A stretch of 64,000 nucleotides of DNA from Nocardioides sp. cx-173 (GCF_021117365.1 NZ_CP088262.1:1550001-1614000), one strand, 5' to 3'. Shown: positions 37,802-47,899, counted from the stretch's first letter. Numbers and translations: made by a program. Notes: generated by a model from the sequence alone, not told the origin.

Positions 37802-37910
37802 GCTGCGGTTGCCCTAGGGCGACATCCTGCCGTGAAACGGCCGCGGACAGAGAGTGCCCGGGTGAACAGGCCCCGGCGCGCCGCGCAACGAGTGAACCAG
37901 AAGGAGCCGC

Positions 37911-38186
37911 ATGTCCATCGGAACCGATGCAGCGACGAAGAAGAAGATCATCGCCGAGTACGGCACGACCGAGGGCGACACTGGTTCGCCGGAGGTGCAG
38001 ATCGCGCTGCTCAGCCACCGCATCGCCCACCTCACCGAGCACCTCAAGACGCATAAGCACGACCACCACAGCCGTCGTGGTCTGCTGCTGCTCGTCGGCC
38101 AGCGCCGGCGGCTGCTCAACTACCTGCGCAAGACGGAGATCGAGCGCTACCGCTCGATCGTCGAGCGCCTCGGCCTGCGCCGCTGA
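37911..38186 (+). CDS. rpsO: 30S ribosomal protein S15
   Basis: A 91-residue primary 16S rRNA-binding protein, normally 89 residues. The core [49 protein letters not shown] is diagnostic. GAAGGAG lies 5-7 nt before the ATG. It precedes pnp as in most bacteria, though ribF is far upstream. Confidence 0.97.
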   Translation: MSIGTDAATKKKIIAEYGTTEGDTGSPEVQIALLSHRIAHLTEHLKTHKHDHHSRRGLLLLVGQRRRLLNYLRKTEIERYRSIVERLGLRR

Positions 38187-38192
38187 CTGACA

Positions 38193-38224
38193 CGTTGGGA
38201 CTCACCACCTGGTGGGTCCCAACG
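38193..38224 (+). terminator. rpsO terminator/attenuator hairpin
   Basis: A 14-bp stem (outer arm CGTTGGGAC, one G-U pair) with a 4-base loop begins 7 nt after the rpsO stop. No U-tract follows. It may terminate, or be the structure that sets the rpsO-pnp mRNA ratio. Confidence 0.65.
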
Positions 38225-38425
38225 CTGCATTGCAGGCTGCACGACAACTGAACAACCACCACAGGAGCGATCCGCGCCACCGCAGGCCCGGTCCTCGGTA
38301 GTGATCTTCAGGAGCCCGTCACACCGGCTGCTGCGGGTCTCGATCGAAGATCGGCCACCGCCCCGGCCACTGCCAGGGCATCGTGCGCGCAGTCGCGGAT
38401 CGCACCGCGAACAGAAAGATCCCAC

Positions 38426-40648
38426 GTGACAGAACCCGTCATCTCCGCCGTCGAGACCGTTCTCGACAACGGCAAGTTCGGCACCCGCACCGTCAAGTTC
38501 GAGACCGGGCTCCTCGCCCGCCAGGCCGCCGGCTCGGTGACCGCCTACCTCGACGACGACACCATGCTGCTCTCGGCCACCACGGCCGGCAAGCATCCCA
38601 AGGACCACTTCGACTTCTTCCCCCTGACGATCGACGTCGAGGAGCGGATGTACGCCGCGGGCCAGATCCCCGGCTCGTTCTTCCGCAGCGAGGGCCGTCC
38701 CGGCGAGGACGCGATCCTCACCTGCCGCCTCATCGACCGTCCGCTGCGCCCGACGTTCAAGAAGGGCCTGCGCAACGAGGTCCAGGTCGTCATCACCGTG
38801 ATGGCGCTCAACCCCGACGCGCCGTACGACGTCCTGGCGATCAACGCCGCGTCGCTGTCCACCCAGCTCTCCGGCCTGCCGTTCTCCGGCCCGGTCGGCG
38901 GCGTCCGCGTCGCCCTCATCGAGGGCCAGTGGGTCGCCTTCCCGAGCCACAGCCAGCTCGAGAACGCCGTCTTCGACATGGTCGTCGCCGGCCGCGTCAC
39001 CGAGACCGGCGACGTCGCGATCATGATGGTCGAGGCCGAGGCCACCGAGCAGACCTGGACCCTGGTCCAGGGCGGCGTGCAGGCGCCGACCGAGGAGGTC
39101 GTGGCCGGTGGCCTCGACGCCGCGAAGCCCTTCATCAAGCAGCTGTGCGACGCCCAGGCCGAGCTGGCCAAGGAGGCCGCCAAGCCGGTCCAGGACTTCC
39201 CGGTCTTCCTCGACTTCGAGGACGACGTCTACGACGCCGTCGCCGCCGCCGCCTCCGAGGGCGCCGGCTCCGCGCTGGTCATCGCCGACAAGCTCGAGCG
39301 CGAGGCCGCTCTCGACGCCGTCAAGGCCTCGCTTCTCGACCAGCTCGGCGCCCAGTTCGAGGGTCGCGAGAAGGAGATCGGGGCCGCGTTCAAGGCGGTC
39401 ACGAAGTCCCTCATGCGCGAGCGCGTGCTGCGCGACAAGATCCGCATGGACGGCCGCGGCCTCGCCGACATCCGTCCGCTGCACGCCGAGGTCGGCGTGA
39501 TCCCGCGCGTTCACGGCTCGGCCCTGTTCGAGCGCGGCGAGACCCAGATCCTGGGTGTCACCACGCTGAACATGCTGACCCTGGAGCAGAAGCTGGACAC
39601 GCTCTCCCCGGAGAAGACGCGCCGCTACATGCACAAGTACATCTTCCCGCCGTTCTCCACCGGCGAGACCGGCCGCGTGGGCTCGCCCAAGCGTCGCGAG
39701 GTCGGCCACGGTGCGCTCGCGCGCCGCGCGCTGCTGCCGGTGCTGCCGACGCGTGAGGAGTTCCCCTACGCGATCCGCCAGCTCTCGGAGGCCATGGGCT
39801 CCAACGGCTCCACCTCGATGGGCTCGGTCTGCGCCTCGACCCTGTCGCTGCTGCAGGCCGGTGTCCCGCTGCGGGCCCCCGTCGCCGGCATCGCGATGGG
39901 CCTCATCTCCGGTGAGGTCGACGGCAAGACCGAGTACGTCGCGCTGACCGACATCCTCGGTGCCGAGGACGCGATGGGCGACATGGACTTCAAGGTCGCC
40001 GGCACCCCGGACTTCGTGACCGCGCTCCAGCTCGACACCAAGCTCGACGGCATCCCCGCCGAGGTCCTGGCCGCCGCGCTGAACCAGGCCAAGGAGGCCC
40101 GCACGGCCATCCTCGCGGTCATGAACGAGGAGATCAGCGTCCCGGAGGAGATGTCGGTGCACGCGCCGCGCATCATCACGGTGCGCATCCCCGTCGACAA
40201 GATCGGCGAGGTCATCGGCCCGAAGGGCAAGGTGATCAACCAGATCCAGGACGACACCGGCGCGTCGCTGTCCATCGAGGACGACGGCACGATCTACATC
40301 GGTGCGACCAACGGCGAGGCCGCCGAGGCCGCCCGCCAGGCCGTCAACGCGATCGCCAACCCGACCATGCCCGAGGTCGGCGAGCGCTACCTCGGCACGG
40401 TCGTCAAGACGACCAACTTCGGTGCGTTCGTCTCGCTGATGCCCGGCAAGGACGGCCTGCTGCACATCAGCAAGCTGCGTGGCCTGGCCGGCGGCAAGCG
40501 CGTCGAGGCCGTCGAGGACGTCCTGTCGGTGGGCCAGAAGGTCCAGGTCGAGATCGCCGAGGTCGACGACCGCGGCAAGCTGTCGCTCATCCCCGTGGTC
40601 GAGGAGGACGCCGCCGAGGCGACCGCCGAGACCGCGGACGCCGAGTGA
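38426..40648 (+). CDS. pnp: polynucleotide phosphorylase
   Basis: A 740-residue 3'-5' exoribonuclease and guanosine pentaphosphate synthetase-type protein. It has two RNase PH domains ([13 protein letters not shown]... and [17 protein letters not shown] with [13 protein letters not shown]), a KH domain ([16 protein letters not shown]) and an S1 domain ([29 protein letters not shown]). GTG start. The 239-bp leader carries the rpsO hairpin. Its stop overlaps the peptidase start by 4 nt. Confidence 0.97.
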   Translation: MTEPVISAVETVLDNGKFGTRTVKFETGLLARQAAGSVTAYLDDDTMLLSATTAGKHPKDHFDFFPLTIDVEERMYAAGQIPGSFFRSEGRPGEDAILTCRLIDRPLRPTFKKGLRNEVQVVITVMALNPDAPYDVLAINAASLSTQLSGLPFSGPVGGVRVALIEGQWVAFPSHSQLENAVFDMVVAGRVTETGDVAIMMVEAEATEQTWTLVQGGVQAPTEEVVAGGLDAAKPFIKQLCDAQAELAKEAAKPVQDFPVFLDFEDDVYDAVAAAASEGAGSALVIADKLEREAALDAVKASLLDQLGAQFEGREKEIGAAFKAVTKSLMRERVLRDKIRMDGRGLADIRPLHAEVGVIPRVHGSALFERGETQILGVTTLNMLTLEQKLDTLSPEKTRRYMHKYIFPPFSTGETGRVGSPKRREVGHGALARRALLPVLPTREEFPYAIRQLSEAMGSNGSTSMGSVCASTLSLLQAGVPLRAPVAGIAMGLISGEVDGKTEYVALTDILGAEDAMGDMDFKVAGTPDFVTALQLDTKLDGIPAEVLAAALNQAKEARTAILAVMNEEISVPEEMSVHAPRIITVRIPVDKIGEVIGPKGKVINQIQDDTGASLSIEDDGTIYIGATNGEAAEAARQAVNAIANPTMPEVGERYLGTVVKTTNFGAFVSLMPGKDGLLHISKLRGLAGGKRVEAVEDVLSVGQKVQVEIAEVDDRGKLSLIPVVEEDAAEATAETADAE

Positions 40649-42033
40649 CCGACGCTCCACAGTCGACCCGCCCGAGCTCCTCGGGCGGGTCGACGCCTTC
40701 TCGGGGTGCGGGGAGGGCCGCCGGCGCGCAGCCGGTCGGCTCGACCCGCACCCTGCAGACGGTGCGCGACGCCGACGGGCAGGTGACCTCGCGCGTACGC
40801 CGTACCGTCCTGCCCGGCGGGCTGCGCGTCGTCACCGAGCAGCTCGCCGGAGCCCGGTCGGCCAGCATCGGCGTCTGGGTCGGCATCGGCTCGCGTGACG
40901 AGACCGCGAAGCTGCACGGCGCCTCGCACTTCCTCGAGCACCTGCTGTTCAAGGGCACTCCCGAGCGCTCCGCGCTGGACATCTCCATCGCGCTGGACGC
41001 GGTCGGCGGCGAGTTCAACGCGTTCACCGCCAAGGAGTACACCTGCTTCCACGCGCGCGTGCTCGACGAGGACCTGCCGCTGGCCGTCGACGTGCTCGGC
41101 GACATGATCACCAGCTCGCGGATCACCGACGAGGACGTCGAGGCCGAGCGCGACGTGATCCTCGACGAGATCGCCATGCACGACGACGACCCCGACGACG
41201 TCGTCCACAACCTCTTCGCCGAGCAGGCGTGGGGGAGCGGTACGCCGCTGGGCCGGCCGATCGCCGGCTCCGTCGAGTCGATCGAGGCACTGACCCGCGC
41301 CCAGATCCTGCGCTTCTACCGGCGCCACTACCGCGCCCCCAACATGGTCGTCGCGGTCGCCGGCAACCTCGACCACGCCACGGTCGTGCGCCAGATCCGA
41401 CGCTCGTTCGGGCGCAACGACTTCCTGAGCAGGGACGCGCCCCCCGCGCCGCCGCGCACCTCACGCCGTACGACCAAGGTGCGGGCGGGCGCGGTCACGG
41501 CCGTGCGGCCCTTCGAGCAGGTCAACCTGGTCCTCGGCATGCAGGGCCTGCCCCGCAGCGACGAGCGCCGCTTCTCGCTCGCCGTGCTCAACACCGCCCT
41601 GGGCGGCGGCACCTCGAGCCGGCTCTTCCAGGAGGTGCGCGAGCGCCGCGGCCTGGCCTACTCGGTCTTCTCCTTCGCCAGCAACTACGCCGACTCCGGC
41701 GTCGTCGGTGTCTCGGTCGGCTGCCTGCCGTCCAAGCTCGACGAGGTTCTCGCGGTCGTGCGCAGCGAGCTGGCCAAGGTGGCCGCCGAGGGCATCTCCG
41801 CCGACGAGCTCGCCCGGGGCAAGGGCCAGCTTCGCGGCGGCCTGGTCCTCGGCCTGGAGGACTCCGGCTCCCGGATGTCTCGCCTGGGCAAGGCCGAGCT
41901 CGTCCACGACGAGCTGCTCGGCATCGACGAGGTCCTCGCCCGCATCGAGGCCGTCACGCTCGACGACGTCCGCGCCATCGCCGCCGAGGTCTTCGCCCGG
42001 CCGGAGGTGCTTGCGGTGGTGGGGCCGGCGTAG
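40645..42033 (+). CDS. M16 family zinc peptidase (pitrilysin type)
   Basis: A 462-residue metallopeptidase. The inverted zinc motif HFLEH gives His95, Glu98 and His99, with the downstream Glu in [13 protein letters not shown]. The C-terminal partner domain ([23 protein letters not shown]) is the non-catalytic M16 half with the R/Y pair. The first 35 residues are low-complexity and may not all be translated. It is coupled to pnp by a GTGA overlap, an arrangement conserved in actinobacteria. Confidence 0.93.
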   Translation: MTDAPQSTRPSSSGGSTPSRGAGRAAGAQPVGSTRTLQTVRDADGQVTSRVRRTVLPGGLRVVTEQLAGARSASIGVWVGIGSRDETAKLHGASHFLEHLLFKGTPERSALDISIALDAVGGEFNAFTAKEYTCFHARVLDEDLPLAVDVLGDMITSSRITDEDVEAERDVILDEIAMHDDDPDDVVHNLFAEQAWGSGTPLGRPIAGSVESIEALTRAQILRFYRRHYRAPNMVVAVAGNLDHATVVRQIRRSFGRNDFLSRDAPPAPPRTSRRTTKVRAGAVTAVRPFEQVNLVLGMQGLPRSDERRFSLAVLNTALGGGTSSRLFQEVRERRGLAYSVFSFASNYADSGVVGVSVGCLPSKLDEVLAVVRSELAKVAAEGISADELARGKGQLRGGLVLGLEDSGSRMSRLGKAELVHDELLGIDEVLARIEAVTLDDVRAIAAEVFARPEVLAVVGPA

Positions 42034-42036
42034 GGG

Positions 42037-42116
42037 CAGGGTTATCAGCAGATGCTGATAACCCTGACGTTCTGGGGCGGAACTCTGGGCCAGAAGCGCC
42101 AGTTCTGGCCCAGAAC
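42037..42116. repeat. compound intergenic palindrome, family B, locus 2
   Basis: A perfect 14-bp palindrome with 2-base loop (42037-42066, arm CAGGGTTATCAGCA) is followed by nested hairpins: GTTCTGGG/CCCAGAAC (42069-42076, 42109-42116) and an inner 11-bp CTGGGCCAGAA stem (42085-42095, 42103-42113). It matches 30056-30170 in parts and position, between convergent genes. Confidence 0.8.
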
Positions 42117-42122
42117 CTCCAT

Positions 42123-42152
42123 CGCCGCGCCGCGCCGCGCCGCGCCGCGCCG
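42123..42152. repeat. CGCCG pentanucleotide tandem repeat, six copies
   Basis: Six perfect copies of CGCCG end three bases before the stop codon of the membrane protein gene on the minus strand. Such runs can change length by slippage; here it lies just outside the reading frame. Confidence 0.85.
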
Positions 42153-42155
42153 CGG

Positions 42156-42692
42156 CTAGGTCGCCAGCAGTACGACGCCGGCGCAGGCGGAGGCCCAGAG
42201 CACGCTGGTGAACGTGCCGATGATGAAGCGCTCGGCGGTGCCGGTGTTCTCCTGGTTGCGCAGCTCGGGGTAGCGGCCCAGGCCCTTGAGGGCGAGCGAG
42301 ATCGCGACGCCCTCGGGCCACCCGGCCATCAGGCTGGCGGCGACGGCCGCGCGCTCGAGGCCGCCGATCCAGGCGCCGCCGCGCAGGACCTCCTCGGCCT
42401 GCTGCATGCTCTGCGCGCCCGTGCCGCCCTGGCGGTCCACGAACGCGAACACCCACGCGGTGACGGGGCCGCCGCCCGCGATCGCCAGGAGCCCGGCCAG
42501 GGCCACGCCCACGGCCACGGGCGTCTCCCCCTCCAGCTCGGCGGGTACGGCGGTCGCCAGCGCGGCGGCCAGCACGGCGAGGGAGGCCGGTGGCCAGATG
42601 CTGCGGCCGGCGGGCGTCCAGCCCCAGGCGGCCGCGACGGCGCCCGCCGCGAGCAGGGCGAGCACGAGGGCGCCGGTCTCGTCGGGGGTCAT
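42156..42692 (-). CDS. small membrane protein paired with SatD-like regulator
   Basis: A 178-residue protein with about four hydrophobic segments (ALVLALLAAGAVAAAWGW, LAVLAAALATAVPA, VGVALAGLLAIAGG, FIIGTFTSVLWASACAGVVLLA) and a soluble loop GGTGAQSMQQAEEVLRGGAWIGGLERAAV. It resembles the DUF3307-like or integral partner often beside SatD-type proteins, but I do not recognise a function. ATG overlaps the SatD-like stop by 4 nt, so the pair is coupled. Confidence 0.75.
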   Translation of the reverse strand: MTPDETGALVLALLAAGAVAAAWGWTPAGRSIWPPASLAVLAAALATAVPAELEGETPVAVGVALAGLLAIAGGGPVTAWVFAFVDRQGGTGAQSMQQAEEVLRGGAWIGGLERAAVAASLMAGWPEGVAISLALKGLGRYPELRNQENTGTAERFIIGTFTSVLWASACAGVVLLAT

Positions 42693-43297
42693 GGGGTGGC
42701 TCCTGTCGGGTCGATGAGCTGGCCGGCGAGGTAGGTGACGAGCTCGCGGGCGCGCCGCCCCTCGACGATGCCGGCCGGCTGCGCGCGCTGGCTCACGGCC
42801 GACTGGGTGATGCCGAGGCGCCGCCCGGCCTCCTCGTAGGAGAGACCCTGGGCGTCCACGAGGTCGGCGACCTCCCAGCCGCGGGCGGTGCGCCGTGCGA
42901 GCACCGCAGCCCACAGCCACAAGGTCGTCTCGAGAGCACGGGCCGGACCGGCGCCCGTGCCGTCGACGACGCGCAGGTGCCAGGGGCTGGACTTGGCCGC
43001 GGTGACGGCCTCCCGGGCGTGTACGAAGGCCGCTCCGGAGCCGGCCCGGGTCGAGGGCGGCAGGGGCAGGTCGACCGCCCCGAAGCCCACCCCGATATTC
43101 CACGCGCCGGCGCGCAGCAGCATCTCGAGGGCGGCCGCCAGGGCGGCCGGGTCGTCCAGGACGCCTTGGAACTCGTCACCGGCGGTGCGCTCGAAGCCGC
43201 GCAGCTGGGGGAGCCGGGCGAGCTGCCCGAGGGTGGCCGGCACCAGGTCGGGGCCACTGCGGCTGCCCTGCTGGTCGGCGGTGAGGACCGCAAGCAT
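42689..43297 (-). CDS. SatD-family-like DNA-binding protein
   Basis: A 202-residue protein beginning MLAVLTADQQGSR. The N-terminal part (GFERTAGDEFQGVLDD...NIGVGFGAVDLPLP) matches the SatD family, which resembles a nucleotide-cyclase-like fold without the catalytic set. The C-terminus has a helix-turn-helix, LSYEEAGRRLGITQSAVSQRAQ. ATG 43297 is chosen for GGAGG 8 nt upstream; GTG 43306 is the alternative. Two palindromes just upstream are probable autoregulatory sites. Confidence 0.8.
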   Translation of the reverse strand: MLAVLTADQQGSRSGPDLVPATLGQLARLPQLRGFERTAGDEFQGVLDDPAALAAALEMLLRAGAWNIGVGFGAVDLPLPPSTRAGSGAAFVHAREAVTAAKSSPWHLRVVDGTGAGPARALETTLWLWAAVLARRTARGWEVADLVDAQGLSYEEAGRRLGITQSAVSQRAQPAGIVEGRRARELVTYLAGQLIDPTGATP

Positions 43298-43338
43298 CCG
43301 CCCCACCTCCGATCTGGCTGTCGCCTGATGAGCACCCT

Positions 43339-43360
43339 ACATTAGGCAGCAACCTAATGT
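43339..43360. promoter_or_regulatory. palindrome upstream of the SatD-like gene
   Basis: ACATTAGG and CCTAATGT are separated by CAGCAA, a perfect 8-bp inverted repeat, 42 bp upstream of ATG 43297. Its AT-rich arms stand out from the local GC content. Confidence 0.65.
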
Positions 43361-43369
43361 CGAGCAATC

Positions 43370-43387
43370 ATAAGGCTCTTGCCTTAT
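43370..43387. promoter_or_regulatory. second palindrome, overlapping the methyltransferase stop
   Basis: ATAAGGC and GCCTTAT are separated by TCTT, a perfect 7-bp inverted repeat 31 bp from the first (start to start, about three helical turns). It covers the TAA of the methyltransferase. The arms share the TA-AGG/TTAGG theme of the first site. Confidence 0.55.
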
Positions 43388-43899
43388 CGGCGGCCGATGA
43401 TGCCGATGACCGCGGGCTGCTTGTTGTCGATGACCGACACCCGGAACCCACCCTGGGCCAAGGCGGCGGACGCCCGCTCGAGCACCCGCGGCACCTCCTC
43501 GGGCCTGCTGGCCTCGTAGAACAGGTACACCGCGCCGCCGGGGACCACGCGCTCGTGCAACAGCGCCACCTCGTCGGCGCAGTCGCGCACCCAGAACAGG
43601 TTCACGTTGAAGGCGAACACCTTGGTCAGCCGCTTGACCGGGACCCGCAGAGTGGCCAGGTCGATCTGGCGGACCGTGAGCCGTCCGGACTCGACATGGG
43701 CGGCGTTGCGCCGCTTCGTGCGGTCGACGCCGGACTCCGAGCGGTCGATGGCGAAGAGCTTGCCGCTCTCGAGCTTCGCGCAGATGAGCTCCGCCGCCGC
43801 GCCGGGACCACACCCGATCTCCAGGACGTGGTCAGCCGGCTGAACGTCCATGAACTCCACTGCCCAACGGATGCGGGCCGGGATCGTGTTCGCCGCCAT
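43384..43899 (-). CDS. class I SAM-dependent methyltransferase
   Basis: A 171-residue small methyltransferase. Motif I is HVLEIGCGPGAAAELI, the acidic end of strand 2 is FAIDRSE, and FAFNVNLFWVRD is motif IV. A GTG two codons upstream (43905) could extend it. The substrate is unknown. It lies upstream of the SatD-like pair on the same strand but a palindrome separates them. Confidence 0.85.
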   Translation of the reverse strand: MAANTIPARIRWAVEFMDVQPADHVLEIGCGPGAAAELICAKLESGKLFAIDRSESGVDRTKRRNAAHVESGRLTVRQIDLATLRVPVKRLTKVFAFNVNLFWVRDCADEVALLHERVVPGGAVYLFYEASRPEEVPRVLERASAALAQGGFRVSVIDNKQPAVIGIIGRR

Positions 43900-43969
43900 G
43901 GGCACCAGCCTGCCAGACGCAGGCGCCCGCGTGCAGGGACGGGGCCACCTCGAGGCCTCGGTGTCGCGC

Positions 43970-44734
<765 letters not shown>

Positions 44735-44776
44735 TCCGGCCCACGGCTCGCGCCGCCAGGCCGACGCGACCGTTTC

Positions 44777-44797
44777 TGCAGGTTTGTGCAGTGCACA
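44777..44797 (+). promoter_or_regulatory. 19-bp shared motif with palindrome upstream of the M4 protease
   Basis: TGCAGGTTTGTGCAGTGCA repeats the motif at 16281 with two transitions. It overlaps a perfect odd palindrome TGTGCA-G-TGCACA (44785-44797). It lies about 95 bp before the protease start and may control it. Confidence 0.4.
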
Positions 44798-44891
44798 CAC
44801 GTGCACCCACCGCACCGGTGCGCCCGGCCGCCCGGTGCGCCAGGGTCTTTCGCAGGGACGGCCACTCCGGTACGTCGCAGAGAGGACCAGA

Positions 44892-46505
44892 ATGCGCACG
44901 TCACTCGGACTCGCCGTCGCGGCGGTGCTCGCGGCCGGCACCCTCGGCGCCCAGGCCACCTCGGCCGCCGGCGCCCCCACCTTGGCCGCCGACCGCCAGC
45001 ACCCCGTCACCGGAGCCCTGGCGGCGCTGGCCCAGCACCCCACCGCGGCACGCTCGTCGGCCGGGCAGGAGTTCCTGCCCGGCGGCACCGTGGTGGATCC
45101 CGACGGGAGCACCCACGTGCGCCTGGAGCGCACCTACTCGGGTCTCCCGGTGCTCGGCGGCGACCTCGTCGTCCACCGCGGCCCGGCCGCCGGCTGGGAG
45201 GGGGTCAGCCAGACCCTCGCCGCTCCGCTGGAGCTCGCCACCACCCCCGCAGTGGCCGGTACGACCGCGCAGGAGCGGGCCCTGAGCGCCGCCGGCGCAC
45301 TGAAGGGCATCCGCAACCTCCGCGCCGGCGACAGGGCTCCGCGGCTGGTCGTCGATGCGCTCGTCGCCACGCCGCGCCTGGCCTGGGAGGTCACCACGCT
45401 GGGCCGCCACGCGGACGGCACCCCGAGCCGGCTGGCGACGTACGTCGACGCCCGCAGCGGCCAGGTCCTTCGGCGCGAGGAGCGCATCCAGACCGTGGAC
45501 GGCTCCGGGCAGTCGCTCTACAGCGGCGCCGTGCCGATCCAGGTGGCGCGGTCCGGCTCGGCCTACACCCTGACCGACCCGACTCGCGGCAACGCCAAGA
45601 CCACCGACATGCAGAACAGGCAGGACTCCATCCTGTGCCAGGTCCTCGGGGCCGGCTGCAGCAACGGCGTCGCGTACTCCAGCCCCGATACGTCGTTCGG
45701 CAACGGCACCAGCGCCGACCGCGAGTCGGCCGCCGTCGACGCCCACTACGGCGGCGCCGTCACCTTCGACTACTTCAAGCAGGTGCACGCTCGCAACGGC
45801 ATCTTCGGCGACGGCACGGGCGCGCCCAGCCGCGTCCACTACGGCAAGGGCTACGTCAACGCCTTCTGGGACGGCACCAAGATGACGTACGGCGACGGCG
45901 ACGGCGTCGAGTTCGGCCCGCTGGTCTCGCTCGACGTCGCGGGCCACGAGATGAGCCACGGGGTCACGGAGAACACGGCCGGGCTCACCTACTCCGGCGA
46001 GTCCGGCGGCCTCAACGAGGCCACCTCCGACATCTTCGGGACGATGGTGGAGTTCTACGCCGCCAACGCCGCCGACCCGGCCGACTACCTGGTCGGCGAG
46101 GAGTTCGACCTCGCCGGCCACCAGGGCCTGCGCCGCATGGACAACCCGATCGCCGACGGCAGCTCACCCAACTGCTGGAGCGCCAACACCAAGAACCTCG
46201 ACGTCCACTACTCCTCGGGCGTCGGCAACCACTTCTTCTATCTGCTGGCCGAGGGCTCTGGCGCGAAGATCATCGGCGGCGTCGCCCACAGCTCCTCGAC
46301 CTGCAACGGCACGACGGTCACCGGCATCGGCCGCGACGCGGCCCAGAGGATCTGGTTCCGGGCGCTGGACGTCTACATGACCTCCGGCACCACCTATGCG
46401 CAGGCCCGCACCGCCACGCTCAGCGCGGCCGCGGACCTGTACGGCGCCGGTAGCGCGCAGCACACCGCCGTCGCCTCGGCCTGGAGCGCCGTCAGCGTGA
46501 GCTGA
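44892..46505 (+). CDS. secreted thermolysin-like (M4) zinc metalloprotease
   Basis: A 537-residue preproprotein. A signal peptide (LGLAVAAVLAAGTLGAQATSAAGA) is followed by FTP and PepSY-type propeptide (SGLPVLGGDLVVHRGP, LAWEVTTLG) to about residue 210. The catalytic domain has HEMSH (His352, Glu353, His356) and Glu376 in GGLNEATSD, with the exact thermolysin spacing, and a C-terminal DVHYSSGVGNHFFYLL with the catalytic His. ATG 44892 is the start with a signal peptide; no strong ribosome site is seen. Confidence 0.93.
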   Translation: MRTSLGLAVAAVLAAGTLGAQATSAAGAPTLAADRQHPVTGALAALAQHPTAARSSAGQEFLPGGTVVDPDGSTHVRLERTYSGLPVLGGDLVVHRGPAAGWEGVSQTLAAPLELATTPAVAGTTAQERALSAAGALKGIRNLRAGDRAPRLVVDALVATPRLAWEVTTLGRHADGTPSRLATYVDARSGQVLRREERIQTVDGSGQSLYSGAVPIQVARSGSAYTLTDPTRGNAKTTDMQNRQDSILCQVLGAGCSNGVAYSSPDTSFGNGTSADRESAAVDAHYGGAVTFDYFKQVHARNGIFGDGTGAPSRVHYGKGYVNAFWDGTKMTYGDGDGVEFGPLVSLDVAGHEMSHGVTENTAGLTYSGESGGLNEATSDIFGTMVEFYAANAADPADYLVGEEFDLAGHQGLRRMDNPIADGSSPNCWSANTKNLDVHYSSGVGNHFFYLLAEGSGAKIIGGVAHSSSTCNGTTVTGIGRDAAQRIWFRALDVYMTSGTTYAQARTATLSAAADLYGAGSAQHTAVASAWSAVSVS

Positions 46506-46519
46506 CCGTCTCCCAAGGG

Positions 46520-46560
46520 GAAGGGGCCCGTGCCGGACGGAACCGGCACGGGCCCTTCTC
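46520..46560 (+). terminator. terminator of the M4 protease
   Basis: GGGCCCGTGCCGG (46524-46536) pairs perfectly with CCGGCACGGGCCC (46543-46555) over a 6-base loop, followed by TTCTCGTCG. It begins 15 nt after the protease stop. Confidence 0.8.
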
Positions 46561-46579
46561 GTCGTCCCACGGGTAGACA

Positions 46580-46670
46580 AGATTCACCGGGCACCCGGTG
46601 AATCTCACGCTGCCCGTATGAAGCTTCGTGGGGGAGCCGGGAGTTTCACCGGGCACCCGGTGAAACTCCC
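46580..46670. repeat. compound intergenic palindrome, family A, locus 2
   Basis: Two perfect hairpins, 46580-46605 (12 bp, AGATTCACCGGG) and 46639-46670 (15 bp, GGGAGTTTCACCGGG), each with loop CA, flank a spacer with TGAAGCTTCGTG. It is the inverted counterpart of the element at 14725-14805, with both hairpins intact. Confidence 0.8.
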
Positions 46671-46685
46671 CTCCGTACGTCGGCG

Positions 46686-47744
46686 CTACGGCTCGACGGT
46701 GACCTTGATCGCGGCGCCGCGCTGGACGATGTCGAAGGCGTCGAGGACCCGGTCGAGGGGGATGTGCTCGGTGATCAGGTCCTTGACGGGGACCTGGCCG
46801 GTGGAGATGTACTCCAGGGCGCGCTTGTTGTGCTCGGGGGCGGAGCCGTTGGCGCCGTGGATGTGCAGCTGGCGGTAGTGCACGACGTTGGAGTCGCAGG
46901 TGATGGTCGGGTCGGTCTTGGGCAGGCCGCCGAAGAACGAGATCCGCCCGTTGCGCGCGGCCATCGCGATGGCCTGCTCCTGGGTGACGTTGGCTGCGGT
47001 CGCGGTGATGATGACGTCCGCGCCCCGGCCGCCAGTGAGCTCCATGACCCGCTCGACGACGTCGACCTCGGCGCCGTTGATGACCTCGTCGGGCTGAACG
47101 GCTTCGGCCGACATCGCGAGGCGGTCGGCGTTGACGTCGATGAGGAAGACCTTGCCGGCCTGGTGGACGCCGCGCGCGATGCGGATGTGCATGCAGCCGA
47201 TCGGGCCGGCGCCGAAGACGACGACGGTGTCGCCGGCCTCGATGCCGAGCAGCTCCTGGGCGTTGATCGCGCACGCGAAGGGCTCGGCCGCCGACGCCTC
47301 GTCGTAGCCGACGTTGTCGGGGATCCGGTTGAGGCCGTCCACCTTGAGCACCTGCTTCGGGACGATCATGTACTCGGCGAACCCGCCGTCGTACTGGTAG
47401 CCGACCGAGGTCTGGTTCTGGCAGACCGCCATCCAGCCCTTCTGGCACTCGTAGCACTCGCCGCACGGCACCGCCGCGATCACCTGGGCGCGGTCGCCGA
47501 CCTGCCAGTCGCCGCCGTACGTCGCCTGCACGTCGGCCCCGACCTCGACGACCTCGCCGGCGATCTCGTGCCCGATGGTGCGCGGGGGCGTGAGGTTCTG
47601 GTGGCCGTTGTGGAGGATCTTCACATCGGTGCCGCAGGTCGAGCAGTTCTTGACCTTGAGCTTGATCTCGTCGGGCCCGCACGTGGGCTCCTCGACGTCC
47701 TCGATGCGCACGTCCTCGGGGGCGTAGAACCTCAGGGCCTTCAT
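46686..47744 (-). CDS. zinc-dependent alcohol dehydrogenase, sugar-alcohol type
   Basis: A 352-residue MDR-family dehydrogenase. The catalytic zinc site uses Cys37 and His59-Glu60 (CSTCGTD, GHEIAGEVVEVG); structural zinc is held by Cys94, 97, 100 and 108. The NAD-binding loop is VVVFGAGPIGCMHI. It is divergent from the mannitol-type PTS gene, so it probably oxidises the resulting hexitol phosphate to fructose 6-phosphate or a similar ketose phosphate. Family members include sorbitol and galactitol-1-phosphate dehydrogenases. Confidence 0.88.
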   Translation of the reverse strand: MKALRFYAPEDVRIEDVEEPTCGPDEIKLKVKNCSTCGTDVKILHNGHQNLTPPRTIGHEIAGEVVEVGADVQATYGGDWQVGDRAQVIAAVPCGECYECQKGWMAVCQNQTSVGYQYDGGFAEYMIVPKQVLKVDGLNRIPDNVGYDEASAAEPFACAINAQELLGIEAGDTVVVFGAGPIGCMHIRIARGVHQAGKVFLIDVNADRLAMSAEAVQPDEVINGAEVDVVERVMELTGGRGADVIITATAANVTQEQAIAMAARNGRISFFGGLPKTDPTITCDSNVVHYRQLHIHGANGSAPEHNKRALEYISTGQVPVKDLITEHIPLDRVLDAFDIVQRGAAIKVTVEP

Positions 47745-47821
47745 TCGTCCTCCAGCTGGGGGTCAGGGGGTGGCCGGCCTCTGCCGACCGCGCGTGATGT
47801 GACCATGGATACTACCGCATT

Positions 47822-47886
47822 TGTGGGTTTGATACTGAGTGTGTGGGTTTAGGCTCTTGACGGACGTGAAGTTGAGGAGATACAAA
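47822..47886 (+). promoter_or_regulatory. mtlA promoter with direct repeats
   Basis: TGTGGGTTT occurs at 47822-47830 and 47842-47850, exactly 20 bp apart (two helical turns). TTGACG (47857-47862) and TACAAA (47881-47886) are a plausible -35/-10 with 18-bp spacing. The repeats are placed for a regulator acting on mtlA and the divergent dehydrogenase. Confidence 0.5.
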
Positions 47887-47899
47887 GGCATTCGAAGAT

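Noticed and set aside
38147..40660. 837-residue open frame opposite pnp
   Set aside because: Mirror of pnp codons; no recognisable motif.
42123..42152. CGCCG run considered as part of a CRISPR or VNTR array
   Set aside because: Units are only 5 bp with no spacers.
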